A stretch of 47,883 nt of DNA from Chara braunii (lineage: Eukaryota > Streptophyta > Charophyceae > Charales > Characeae). The stretch lies in the NCBI GenBank assembly GCA_003427395.1, contig BFEA01000281.1:67444-115326 (forward strand), read 5' to 3'. Within the stretch, counting starts at the first letter, position 1, and each line of letters opens with the position of its first letter. This document shows positions 31,201-41,293 of this stretch, piece after piece. A program made the translations under genes and the position numbers. The notes beneath the pieces were generated by a model. That model ran no database searches. It saw only the letters and a list, made by a program, of their open reading frames with translations, and had not been told where the DNA came from.

Positions 31201-32600
31201 AACTTATCTTCAGGATAAGAGTACTTAAACATAAATCTTTATGGCTTTCAGACCTAACACCCCCATTTCTTACCTGGTCCTAAACCCGATCAATTGGGTA
31301 TGGACATCACAAGTAGGTAATGAACGGAAATACACGAGAGCACTTCATACTTTATTTGTTAAGTCTACATACAAAATGCTAACACCTAGTATTAATCTAA
31401 AGGATAGAATAATTACAAGATGAATGAATCAATTGAACCTGAGCAAAGAGGAACTTAAGCCAATTAAATGATTTAAGCTGTCAGGTCGTCAAAATTGACA
31501 TTTTTTATTTTTTGAACGGAATTGAAACCGAGTTTTTTTATCGAAAACTCGTCCAAATTTGTTGCTCCTAAGGGTCTTGCATTTTTATAACGTTGGACCC
31601 CATGGATGTATGTGGACTTAACTTGAGACAAGATACATCCAAGCAGTCCCCCTGGATGTATCTGGTCTCCAGTTAAGTCTACATACATCTATGGGATCCA
31701 ACGTTTTAAAAATGTAGGACCCTCAGGAGCAGCAAATTTGGACAAGTTTTCGGCAAAAAAACTCGGTTTCAATTTCATTCAAAAAATAAAAGATGTCAAT
31801 TTTGACGAAATGGTAGTTTTTAGGACAATCAACGACAAACCAGCCAAGGTGGTTTCGCTACATTCGCAAATTGAACATCGATGTCTTCCAACGAATGACT
31901 TGTTAACAGATCGAACTACCTTAGGACAAAAGGGAAAAACACTCCTTTGGCGCAAACTATGTAAAACAACCTTCCCCACAAGAACTATCCCAGAAACTGT
32001 TGAATATATATTTTCACATTGTTCAGGGGTTATTTGGCTTTGGAGATGGTGAGATCAGATCTGGCACCGTTTGGGTACCCAATGTCAATGGTCATGGGAC
32101 TGAAAAGCGATTTTGTGGGAAACATGGTCCCCAAGAACAAATAATGATTTCACACATAACCTATTTATTGAAGGAAGAAGACCAGTACTTTGGGCCATAT
32201 GGATGAGGAGGTGTACCTTTGAAATGGAAGGGGTACGACAGGATGGACCAGAATTTACAATCATAATCAAACAACACATTCAAACTGTAATCAGAACTAA
32301 ATGGGTAAATACAAAAGAAAAAATTCAACACCTAAGCTCACAAACATAAATTCTAAAACACATTTAGGAATTTTCTCGATACTGGTTTGGAAATCCTCAG
32401 GTAAGGAAAATGAGATCAGTCAAGTGAGAAGGAGTTGCGAGAAAGGATAATGAGGAAGTGTGCAGAGATTACTATCTAATGTTTGAGGAATGGATAACGG
32501 TGGAGCCAGAGATGCCTCTGAGGGATATGACAAATTTCCTGGACCCTTTCCCCCAACCCTTTAGTTCTATAGTTCCAAGGTCAAGGTATGGTCAAGAGTG
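28268..32600 (+). pseudogene. LINE ORF2 relic, copy 3
   Basis: Endonuclease C-terminal half: FNAAHDRQLDRWHLPFPYL, then after a T-run IDLKLVLDDLHG and VVEIFPRIL. RT N-terminal: KNKTQGINGLSKEFW, LLYKKREKTNIYNYRPIILL, YKILTKALGNRLSKF, IIHPTQSGFI (29250-29555). RT core: FIDFEKTYDHVN (about 29636), VNGNVAPPIPLHRLVRQCHP, LLFAYDLSLMIEA (about 29945), where the Asp-Asp pair reads Tyr-Asp. Thumb: LWKDKYISMFGRVLVINN, FLWRSNHES. zf-RVT: CKTTFPTRTIPETVEYIFSHC (31960-32023) has lost a cysteine. Stops occur at 30168, 30726, 30921, 31421 and 31469 (all TGA at Trp positions) and several TAA/TAG in 28900-29360. Dead. Confidence 0.88.
31476..31818. mobile_element. Foldback MITE, family A, copy 2
   Basis: The ends are AGCTGTCAGGTCGTCAAAAT (decayed left end) and the complement of AACTACCATTTCGTCAAAAT. 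TTTA flanks both sides (31472-31475, 31819-31822). Removing element plus one TTTA restores the LINE frame. The centre is a long stem of about 75 bp per side containing GGATGTAT(G/C)T on both strands. Confidence 0.85.
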
Positions 32601-33611
32601 AGATACCCAGAGAGAAGCGTTGGTGACAATGTCGAAATGTGTTGTCATACTGTGAATTTTAAATACCTAGGAGGATCAGAGGAACCATAACTTGTATTAG
32701 AAATGAGATATGGCGCTCGTATTGGGGTGAAGAGGTTGTGCTCACCTCTAGAAGGGGAAGTTTCAATATTTCCATATGTAATTGAGGGACATTGGACCCG
32801 GTTTCCAGCAGGTGTAACTCCCCACCAATAGATGGAGTGAGTGAGGCAGATCTAGTAGGAGGTGCTGCTTGTATCACCCACCCTATTAGACTTTGTAGAG
32901 TCTTACAAAAAAAAAAAAAAGGTGCATTTCCCCGCGATTTTGTTCCCATATGGCTGTGTACGAGCTACGTCTTTTGGGGCTCGGCCTACGGGACTTGTTT
33001 GGTTGGCAACGCCAGCCAGAGTGAAAAAAAATTGCACTGCGCTAGCCAGTTGTTCTTTTTCTTGGCACGTTGTCGGTGCGAATACCCTTACAAGGGTATT
33101 CGCCCTGGTTTTTGCAGGCGGCAGAAAATAGGCTTGGTTTAAAATTTAAAGGTTACCACGCGGGGTGCGATAGCATCTGCGGTTTACGTTGACCCGGAGG
33201 CTGACTGGAGTAGAGAGTGTGTGGGCGCGCAACTTTGAGGCGTGCGTGATCTTCTTAATTTTGGTTAACAATGGAAGAGTCGGCATGGCCGCCGACTGTA
33301 TTTTGCTTTTCCTTTTCTGCTTAGCCGATTAGATCAGGATTTAAGGATATTTTCCTCTTTTTGATTGGTACGTTTGACCGAGGCAAGTGCGTGTACGTGG
33401 AGGACGGCGTCGACGGCGACAAAGTGACTGCGGTAGGTCTAGTTCGTGGAGTGACGTGAGCGGCGACCATCGCAGAGCTTGGGTAAGTTGGTGCAGACGC
33501 TCGGAGGCCGCGCGCATGGTTGCAGGTGGAAATGTGGCTCAGGGCGTTTCCTTGGCCCTAAGCGCCTGCGTTGCACCACTTTATATAGAATTCCGCGCGT
33601 ATTGATACCAA

Positions 33612-33690
33612 ACTTGGGCATGGCCCTACTGGTTACGATCTTGGATTTACAGGCAGCAGGTTCGGGGATCGAGGCCAGCATACGGCGACG
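33612..33690 (+). pseudogene. tRNA-like module shared by both arms (right copy)
   Basis: TGGCCCTACTGGTTACGATC as A-box region and GGTTCGGGGATCGAGGCC as B-box region, matching the left arm at 22655-22745. The arms around the anticodon do not pair well. Confidence 0.6.
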
Positions 33691-33993
33691 AGGGAGCAGC
33701 GGAATAGCGTGGAAGAAATTGAGGGGTTGAGGGCCCGACAGGGCTATCCTCCTCAATTTTGTTAACAGGCACGACCCACGGGACTGACGGGATGCTAGCA
33801 GTTCCCGTTTCCCGCTTGTGATTCTAAATACCCGTTGTTTTTTTTTTTTTTTTTTTTTTTTTTAGGGAAGTACTGGTTCCAAGCCCGGGCCAAGGGGGCT
33901 ATGAGCGTGACTGTGGCGGGAAGAATACCGCGGTCAGGCAATGGCTAAGGCGGTGGGGCCATTAGCAGCATCGGGGGACCTAACCCCGACTGG

Positions 33994-34070
33994 GTCCTTC
34001 AGGACATCCGTTAAAATTGGAACTATACAGAGAAGGGGTAGCATGGCCCCGCGCATGGATGGTAAGCATA
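33994..34070 (+). pseudogene. U6 snRNA-like sequence, right arm
   Basis: GTCCTTCAGGACATCCGTTA, AAATTGGAACTATACAGAGA, AGGGGTAGCATGGCCCCGCG, CATGGATGG. This follows U6 from its 5' stem through the intact ACAGAGA box and the AGC triad with few changes. It ends where GATGACACGCACA should be and passes straight into LSU rRNA-like sequence. Without the 3' part and with no visible U6 promoter it is a retrocopy. Confidence 0.88.
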
Positions 34071-34540
34071 GACCAAGGAGTTCAATGTACGTGTGAGCCG
34101 TTCGGGGATGGGCTTATGGAGGGGAGGAGCTTGGATGACGAAGCCTCTTCCGCATGGGCACCGTCCGTTCCCCGTCGTCCGCGGCGGAGAGGTTGGGCAT
34201 AAGCCTGGCCGTGGGGCTCTGGCCCGTCTGGGACTTTAAAGCTCTCGTCTGAAATATGGCCGCTGTTACCAGGACCTTTGTCGGGGTCCGTGCTGACGGG
34301 AGTCCTGCTATGGGGCCTGTAGCAGGCCCGCGCCCCCGACTCGGGGCAGTCTGTGTATGGGTTGCCCATTGGGGGCCCGAAGGCTGGTCCGCTCGGCCTG
34401 AGCAGAGCGGGGGAGGCTCCTTGTGGAGGCAGAAAACGATAGTGACGTGCAAATCATTCGTCGGATTTGGGTATAGGGGCGAAAGACTAATCGGACCGTT
34501 TAGTAGCTGGTTCCCTCCGAAGTTCCCCCAGAGACAGTCG
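34071..34540 (+). pseudogene. Large-subunit rRNA fragment fused to U6
   Basis: GACCAAGGAGTTCAATGTAC, GTGTGAG at 34071 resembles LSU rRNA GACCAAGGAGTCTGACATGTGTGCGAG. From 34372 the match is clear: GGCCTGAGCAGAG, GTGACGTGCAAATC, GGGTATAGGGGCGAAAGACT, AATCGGACCG, TAGTAGCTGGTTCCCTCCGA, AGTTCCCCCAG. These come in the order found in eukaryotic 25S/28S domain II. The stretch 34100-34370 is more diverged. The match fades after about 34540. No counterpart is visible in the left arm. It is a fragment, not an rRNA gene. Confidence 0.82.
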
Positions 34541-37327
34541 GGGATTGTAGTCGGGCTCGGGCTGACCGGTGGTTGCTTTAGTGCAGCGGGCCGCACGTCG
34601 CCAAGCTGCGCTAACAGGGGAAAGTGGGGTGAAGAGAAGAGGGTGAAGCTCGCAAGGAAGATGAATGAACCTGTCGGGGGTTCTGCGGCAGGTACGTGCG
34701 GAGCGGATGGGCAAAGCCCGGCGGCACCAGGCAGCAGCGGGCAGATAGCACGCCGGGTAGCGCTGCGCGGTAGGGACAAAGCGATAACACTGTGGAAAGC
34801 GGGGGCTGAACCCGGGCGCGATTTCGTGCCAGGTGCATGCGATAGTGAAGATGGCAGGTAGCAAGCTTGGGCGGAGCAGAGAAACGGATAACCCGCGCAG
34901 ATCGTGATGAAATTGGGCGGATGGAAGGTCGGAGTGGGGGGTTTTTATGACTGCGAGTGTAATGGTAAGGTTAGATCTATGCGAAAGTTAGTGGAGTAAG
35001 AGGTTAGTAGAAAAAGTGGTGCGCTGGGGTTATGGCGGGAGGAGAAAACGAAGAGGAAAGTGGTTGGTTCTTGGTCGTTTCCTGTCTGATTTGGGCGATC
35101 TAAAAGCCTAGATAGGGATTTTCGGGGCCGGCGACCCGGAATATGAAGTTAAAATTAGTGAAAAAGTTGAAGGAAAAAAGTTCTTTAGAAAAGAGAGTGA
35201 GCTGAGATATGGCGGAACGAGGGAAAAAAAAGCGGGGGCCGAAAGTTAGTATCTCGCTCGTTCCTTTAAGGAATCGAACGAGGAAAGATTCGGGGTAGGG
35301 GTTTTAAACCCGGGCGAACGTAGATCTGCGGACGAATTCAGAGGAGAAATCGTGAAGAAGGAGTTAGCAAAAAAAAAAGGGGGGGCTTTGCGTAGGAGAG
35401 TAGATTTCGCGACGTATCTTTCCGTGTTCTAGCGGAAGATTCATTCGAGTTTGCTCACCGTATTGATAGAAGGGGCGTGAGACTGACCGCGGTATTGGTG
35501 ACTCACCTGTTAACCGGCACATACGAGTGCGATCGAGCAAGTGGCATCCGCATGAATAGGGACAGGGAATGGGCACGTACCTTTAAAGCTGGCGGCGAAG
35601 AGACGGGCCGGAAGTCGAACTACGGTGCGAGCTGTGTACGGGTAGGCAAGCGAGCGAGTGGGTGCGAGATCACTGCATGATACCTGCCCTTAAGACTCGA
35701 GGCCTTTGGCACGCATGAACCTGGTCATATGAGCGACCAGATGCATTCGTGCTCCAAGGAGTAGCGTCGGGAGGTCGGAGGCCACCCGCAAGGGGGGATT
35801 TTAGGCTTACCTGGTGGGCGACGGGATGGACGAGCGAAGGGACGGGCGGTGACTCCGAGCTGCGCAGTAGCTTGACGTGCGGCGTGGTGGCGTTCTCCCA
35901 CTCCGCCTTCGTAACTCTGAACGAGCCTAGCCATATACACGACTAGGTGCCTCGCATGCAAGAGGGAGTACTTACCTTCTATGAAAGAGGAGGCAGGGTC
36001 GCAAAGTTGTTGCCCGTTGAAGTCAGCATGCCGCCTGGTCACTGGATTCGCCAGACGAGTCTTCCCATATCCGAGCGGCTGACCCACTTGATTTTGCACG
36101 TTCTAGCTGTGGAAGAGGTGGGGAACTAGTCGTGGAGCTGGAGACTTACCTAGCGGCCGGGATCCTAAAGAGAGGGAGAGAAGGAGCTCGTTTGTCGGCC
36201 AGCTTGCTATGCGCTAGGACGAAGGGAATTGCACTAAGCAGGCTACAGGGGAGACAAACCTATTTAGTGTGGCCTGAAGGGCTGCTACCTGTGGGCGTCT
36301 GTTGTACTCCGTTCACCGCCTGTAGTAGCCAGGGAAAGAACTGCGGAGCTACAGTTATCTATTAGCCAGCGTGTGCAGGACTGGGCACCGGCCTAAGTGT
36401 GGGGTTATCACCACTTACGGCACTGTGCACTGTTGGGCTTTCCGTGGTTCGCTGAGGTGCACTCCGCTGACTGCTCCGGTTGGGTTTTTACCTCGGTGGT
36501 GGCTGTGTATTTGCTGTTCGGGCTGTGTTTTCTGCTACGGCCCCGACCGGATTATTGCAGGCTGCTGTGCTGTTTTGGCCGCAGCCGTCCTGAGGATCAT
36601 ATGGCTGCAACTTCATTTTGGGAGCCGGAGATGCAGTGTTAACAGAGTGGTTGGACGACAAGGAAGGCTATTGTTACAATCTAGAGTAGTGACAAAGGGA
36701 GTTAGTGCTGCGATTTGGGGATTCGTCGGAGGGGAGTTGTTCAGCGGTGTGACTTCAGCTTGATCAAGCTGTTACGATTTGGTCGCCATTGCGGTGCCCT
36801 CAGGCGAACCAAGGAATCACGACCCTCTCCCGCGAGTCTGAGTGCAACTCCCTTGGATCTGAGAGTCTTAAATCTATCTTTATCTGCCCTTCTCATTCTA
36901 AGTCTAGTCTATTGGTTCTGAGAGGAAGGCGGCAGGCGGGATTGCAACCCGTAATCCACAACAAGGCCTCTGTGGGAGGTTCACCCCACCGATTGCGGGA
37001 GCTCTGCCAGGAGGCAGGAGGAGTTCTGGAGGCAGGGAACTGAAAGGTAACCATTGTTTTTTTTTCTATAGACCCAAATCATAGCCCCTATCTGTACTAC
37101 CCATTGCATATTCTGACTGAATGTATGGTATGCAGCCCTACTTTGACTTTTGACTGACGTTCAGGACATGGAATCAGACTAAGTAAAGGAATGTTGTGTG
37201 ATCTCAACTTCAGCCTTCGTTGATTGTGTGAAAGCAGATTGTTGAAAGGGAAAGCATTTGGGGAAAGGTTGGGAGGAAAACAGTTTTGCATCAGAGTTGA
37301 CTAGGTCACAAAGGCTGGGAAGTCCTC

Positions 37328-38160
37328 ATAAGTTTAGGGAGACCTAGTGTTGTGGGATTGCTTTGAGGACCAGACTGTTCTATAAGTTTAGGTGGCCTGG
37401 TTGCTTTGACTTGAGAGGGCTGCTTGTGATTGATTTTTTCAGGGGTCAAGTGCGTTCTGTAAGTTCAGGTGTCTTGGTTGCCTTGGTTATTTTTGGATTT
37501 CCTCTGTTTATTTGGTTCTGAACGAGGAAGTCTGAGCCGTTCTATAAGTTTAGGTGACTCAACCTCTTCCTGCTTTAATTTGAGAAAATGAACTTGACAA
37601 AGGGCAGACCATTCCGTAAGTTCAGGTGGTCTAGCCCAATGCCACGCATAGATTGGATCAGAGAGAAACGAATTAGGCAGAGAGTCAAGTTGTTTTGTAA
37701 GTTCAGGTGGTCTGACTCAAAGCCTCGCACATGTTGGAACCCAAGGGTATAAATTGGCTATATTTTACTATTATTCTATCTACGAACGAGCTAATCAGAC
37801 CGTTCTATAAATTTAGGTGGTCTGACTATAGCCTATCACAACATGAAGAGAGTGTAATTAAAAGTATAATTGAAGGTAACCTGGGTCGACTGAGCATTGT
37901 TTCTGAGATGAATGGTTCAGTCCTACGCTCGCTTTGAAGATTAAGTTCAGAGAGGTCTTTATAATCTGGCTAGTTAAACAGTTCAGGGCGACTCGATTGG
38001 CCTAGTCATATGCCCAAAGAAGAGAAAAGTTGTTGTGCCCTTTGTTTGTGTATACTTTGGCTAAGTTGGGTTCATTCCATAAGTTTGGGTGACCCGACTT
38101 TAGGTCTGGCTAAGGTAAGGCTCATTCTATAAGTTTGGGTGTCCTGACCTTATGCCTTGT
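37328..38160 (-). repeat. Array of about ten hairpins with variable stems (right arm)
   Basis: Most loops (plus strand) read TTCTATAAGTTTAGGTG, with stems ACCAG/CTGGT (37370), CAAG/CTTG (37447), TGAG/CTCA (37532), GGGCAGACC/GGTCTAGCCC (37602), GAGTCA/TGACTC (37682), TCAGACC/GGTCTGA (37795), AAGTTGGGT/ACCCGACTT (38062) and AAGGT/ACCTT (38113). The unit at 37889 has the left-arm loop (CATT...AATG) with stem GACTGAG/TTCAGTC. Stems change, pairing stays. Units align with the left-arm array at 18609-19300. Confidence 0.82.
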
Positions 38161-38429
38161 GTAAGCTGGGTATAAGGGGATAAATCATTGAAAGACTATG
38201 AACTATTGTTTGTCAAATTGACTTGGGATGGTGATAGTACTTACTTTTGTGGTTGGCCTGCATGTGGCTGAGTGAGGTCGCTACTTAGTCTGAATTTCAG
38301 TTTGACAGATAGTTGCTTTAGTTGCTCGTCACGTGCTAGAACGATATAAGTTAATTCAATTCCTGCATTTTATGGGCAAACTTTATTTTACTTAGATCAA
38401 TTATCGTATTTTTGAGATCTTTTGTTATA

Positions 38430-38745
38430 CTTGGCTTTGTATAAATTTGGTAAGCTACTTTCTCTACGGGAAGCGTTGCCGAAATTTCTGCAGATCCAAG
38501 GAGTTAGTCAACTTTTTGACTTTTCAAAGTTCAACTTGTCTAAAGTTCATATATGGCTTGGTAAAAATCTAGAAAATCTGCTTTTCTAAAGGGAGTGCTG
38601 CTCATTTTTTTGCTAATCCAGGGAGTTAGACAAAATTAAACTTTGGAAAGTTAAAAGTTATTTATGTTTTCATATTCAGGCTGATATAAATTATGGAAAG
38701 ACACTTTTCCTACGGGAAGCGCTGCCAAAATTTTCTTAGTTTAAA
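38430..38745 (-). repeat. Tandem units matching 17764-18330 (right arm)
   Basis: CTACGGGAAGCG(T/C)TGCC occurs at 38464 and 38712 and a diverged unit lies at about 38580-38605. Fewer units than in the left arm, so the tandem array changed length after the arms separated. Confidence 0.75.
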
Positions 38746-40501
38746 GGAGATAGATTATATTTTGACAAGTGGCGATTCTGACAATCCACCCTGAATAAGG
38801 GAGATTCTGTGATTTGTCTACCTTTGCTTTGGGCACTAGCTTAGAGGTAGATTCAGACTTAGTTAATTAAGATGCTTTGAGTGGGATCGTGATATGAAGA
38901 TTATTCTCCATAGACTTATAGGTTTAAGCTTGGGGATTGACATGTCTTGTGCTACAGGTCTTCTTGATCGATTGATTCGGGATTTGGACTAGATTCAGCA
39001 TGATCCTATAAGGATCACCTTCTGTTATCACTGATAAAAGGTCGGTTGCCGATTCGTCGGTTTGCGATTCAACTTCAATCCACTCTTGTCACTCGATCTA
39101 AAGGTTTTTGCCCTAAAGGTTTTAACAAACATACTGAATATTTATTTTGGGGAGTTGCACAAGAGTGAGGTTTGTATGGCTAAAGCAAGGGGTATGAGCA
39201 TAAAGATGGTTGAAGTTGACCCCGTGTAGCGCGTGGACTTTTGTTGAATCTTTGATGTAATTGCAGGAATGTTTGTGGTTCAGACTCTAGATGTAACTGT
39301 TTGCGATTACATATATATATGGCTGAGAGAAGTCTTACTGTGACTGTGAGAAATGATCGTCCTATATCAATAAACCTTATTTATATATTTATATGTGCCT
39401 TGGGTATGCGCGCGGTTTACTGTGATCGTGCGCACGAGTTAACCAGATTATGCAGTGGCTTGAGAGAAAAGGAAGACCCTCTGTTATCCTTTGCTTTTTA
39501 TATTTTTATGGTTGGACGTTGTAGTCCGTGGCAGCCATCAAAGTCAAACCCCTTGAGTTATCTGCAGGCCCTAGAAGAAGGAGCTGGTCTCCAGAGCGAT
39601 AAGAGACGATAGCCACCACAGGGGTGAACCTGTATACCACTCGCTCTCCGCAGGGTGCAGAAGAGGGTGTGGTTTTCAATTGCACTTGGCGGTTTTCCAG
39701 CATTGAGAGATTAACCCCACAAGGTGAGTGTCAGCTGACACTTAAGTGTCGAACGCGACCCTCGAGATTAACGAGGACCGCATGAGTATGGGTACTACAT
39801 AGTATGCCATCATTGCGACCGCTTGCGTACGCTTGCATTGCGAGCCGATACGAGTTAGCCCTGCGTCCGCGCGGTTTTATACCAAGTCTCGCGCGCGACG
39901 CCTATCCGATTTTCGCATTGTAAAGTTATGTGATGGCTACTAGAGACTAGGAGTGTTGTCGCGTCGTTTGTTCAGTGTCGTTCTGTCTATGTATATGTAC
40001 GTAGTGTGGTGTATACGTGGTGAGTGGGATACGTCATAGTCGACCGAAGCCGAGTCACGCTTGGGATTTCAGCCTCCCCAGTGCGTCGGTTCGCGCGCGG
40101 GTCCGATAGAGGCGTACTACCGCGCATACCCCCTATGCTACAGCGAACGAGAAACGCCCTCGGCTGGTCCACCTCTGCGATTGGAACTGATCAGCTTTCA
40201 TACTGTGGACTGGTAGCTCCACGGGGATACGCCCACCGAAGGGAGGTGACAGCTCCCGTAAGGTGGAGGTAAGTCGTGCCTCGCGTAGGCCCTATCCTGT
40301 CGTAGGGGCTCGTGGGAGGTATGGCTGGCGCACTCGGCCGGAGCGGCTTGCGGAAGCTCCATGTGTATTCGTGACGAAGGATTAAAGTCCAACTCCTGCG
40401 TGACGCGGCCGGGAGGGTCCCGCGCTGCCCCGTGCGGTGCCGGACCGATGCGCTCGACAACGCAGCACTAATCCACCTCGGGGAAAAAGGGTTCAGATTC
40501 C

Positions 40502-40528
40502 CAAAAAAAAAAAAAAAAAAAAAAAAAA
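40502..40528. other. A27 tract just outside the right arm
   Basis: A run of about 27 A starts 42 bases beyond the arm end, followed by GGGGGCCTC. It may be a retroinsertion tail unrelated to the arm. Confidence 0.5.
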
Positions 40529-40608
40529 GGGGGCCTCATAAGTGCTGGTGGTTAAACCTAAACGTGTTCGTCAAATTTGTCAATGGATTGCCTTGGCGAC
40601 TGTGCGAT

Positions 40609-40812
40609 ACAGTCGTCCCCCGAAGATAGTACATATGCGTTGTAAATGAAGACAACACATAGGTTGTTTCCTATTCAAAGACAATGCATAGATGTTCGAT
40701 TTGAACAACCTTAAAATTCGAATACGTCTCATATGATTTCTATTCGAATCATCGATTTTTTTTTCAAAACTCGAATACAACGCATTATGCGTTGTGTTCG
40801 GGGGAAGACAGT
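40609..40812. mobile_element. Hairpin MITE of about 200 bp
   Basis: Ends ACAGTCGTCCCCCGAA (40609) and complement of ACTGTCTTCCCCCGAA (40797-40812), 14 of 16 matching. Next to the right end is the palindrome ACAACGCATTATGCGTTGT (40776); TATGCGTTGTAAATG stands near the left end. No other copy in the window. Confidence 0.6.
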
Positions 40813-40886
40813 AGTGCTTGTAATATGGATTGGATCATCATGATGGTGGATCTGGGTTAAACCAGCAGTGTAACCAGTCCTGTCTT

Positions 40887-40983
40887 CTTCACCCGAATAG
40901 AATGTCCGATAATTATCGTCATATCTAGGCTGAAAGTTATGCCAAATACATCTATAATGACCGGACATTCTATTCGGGTGAAG
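40887..40983. repeat. Perfect 22-bp inverted repeat with 53-nt loop
   Basis: CTTCACCCGAATAGAATGTC (CG follows) at 40887-40908 is exactly complementary to 40962-40983. Perfection over 22 bp indicates a recent or maintained hairpin. It may be a small MITE or a small-RNA precursor; flanks do not decide. Confidence 0.75.
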
Positions 40984-41293
40984 ATGGTAATATTTTGTCT
41001 TGAGGAGGGCTGGAGGGGCGCTGTTGGTTTAAACAGCCAGTACTTCCAGGAATTTCAGTCATGCTTACGCTAACCTGTCCTATAGAGCCCCGATAGTTCG
41101 TAATGGATGAATTTGTCCGGGCATATCAGGCCCGTACATCTCAGCGCACTGTAGCAACGTGCACGACCTGACTTCCTGGAAGTACATGTGGGGACCACCA
41201 GGGACTGGAGGGCTGCACCAGCTTTGGGGATTGGCAAGGTGTTATTCTTAGATGAGTGTATAGGTCCGGCGAGCTAGCCAATGGTTCAACTGT

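Larger units (their letters stand above)
28265..32925 (+). mobile_element. L1-type LINE, copy 3
   Basis: Starts within the endonuclease (FNAAHDRQLDRW), runs through RT and zf-RVT and ends in the tail GGACATTGGACCCGG (32788), both tail hairpins, the third hairpin (CTAGTAGGNGGTG / CACCNACCCTATTAG) and an A-tract (32907-32920). It contains MITE A copy 2. It is the most complete of the three in the RT part. Confidence 0.85.
16014..40459. mobile_element. Giant inverted-repeat (foldback) structure, 24.4 kb
   Basis: The left arm (16014-23268) and the reverse complement of the right arm (33069-40459) align collinearly from the outer edges inward for about 7.3 kb. The outer edge reads TGTCGAGCGCATCG at the left and its complement at the right. 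In one outer stretch (16150-16274) I count about 8 mismatches in 125 bases; inner parts are more diverged. The arms have no convincing gene. The 9.8-kb centre holds two LINE relics. I see no clear target duplication: the left flank ends CTGCTCGC and the right flank begins ACGCAGCA. It may be one long-TIR element, two opposed insertions of one non-coding element, or an inverted segmental duplication. Confidence 0.8.
33069..40459 (-). repeat. Right arm of the giant inverted repeat
   Basis: Reverse complement of the left arm in the same module order: palindrome (33078-33103), tRNA-like (33612), U6-like (33994), a purine-rich block matching the left pyrimidine block (34950-35280), GC-rich block (36790-37040), hairpin array (37328-38160), tandem units (38430-38745), CCGACGAATCGGCAACCG complement (near 39050), TATA-like tract, and GC-rich outer part ending CGATGCGCTCGACA. 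Right-arm-specific are the LSU rRNA piece (34071-34540) and a T-run (33838-33863). Frames such as those at 34256 and 36371 are not conserved in the left arm. Confidence 0.85.

Noticed and set aside
3867-31471. Alternative genetic code with TGA = Trp
   Set aside because: TGG is also common at Trp positions, TAG and TAA stops and frameshifts occur too, and both LINE enzymes have lost catalytic residues. Ordinary decay with a strand-biased mutation pattern explains it, though the bias itself is kept as a finding.
34256-34861. 201-aa and 221-aa overlapping frames in the right arm
   Set aside because: They cover the LSU rRNA-like segment and GC-rich sequence, overlap on both strands and are not conserved in the left arm.
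36371-36763. 130-aa Cys/Trp-rich frame in the right arm
   Set aside because: No family resemblance, and the matching left-arm region does not keep the frame.
16014-40459. Arms as the two LTRs of one retrotransposon
   Set aside because: LTRs are direct repeats. These arms are inverted, and there is no gag-pol between them, only LINE relics. The TG...CA edges alone are not enough.
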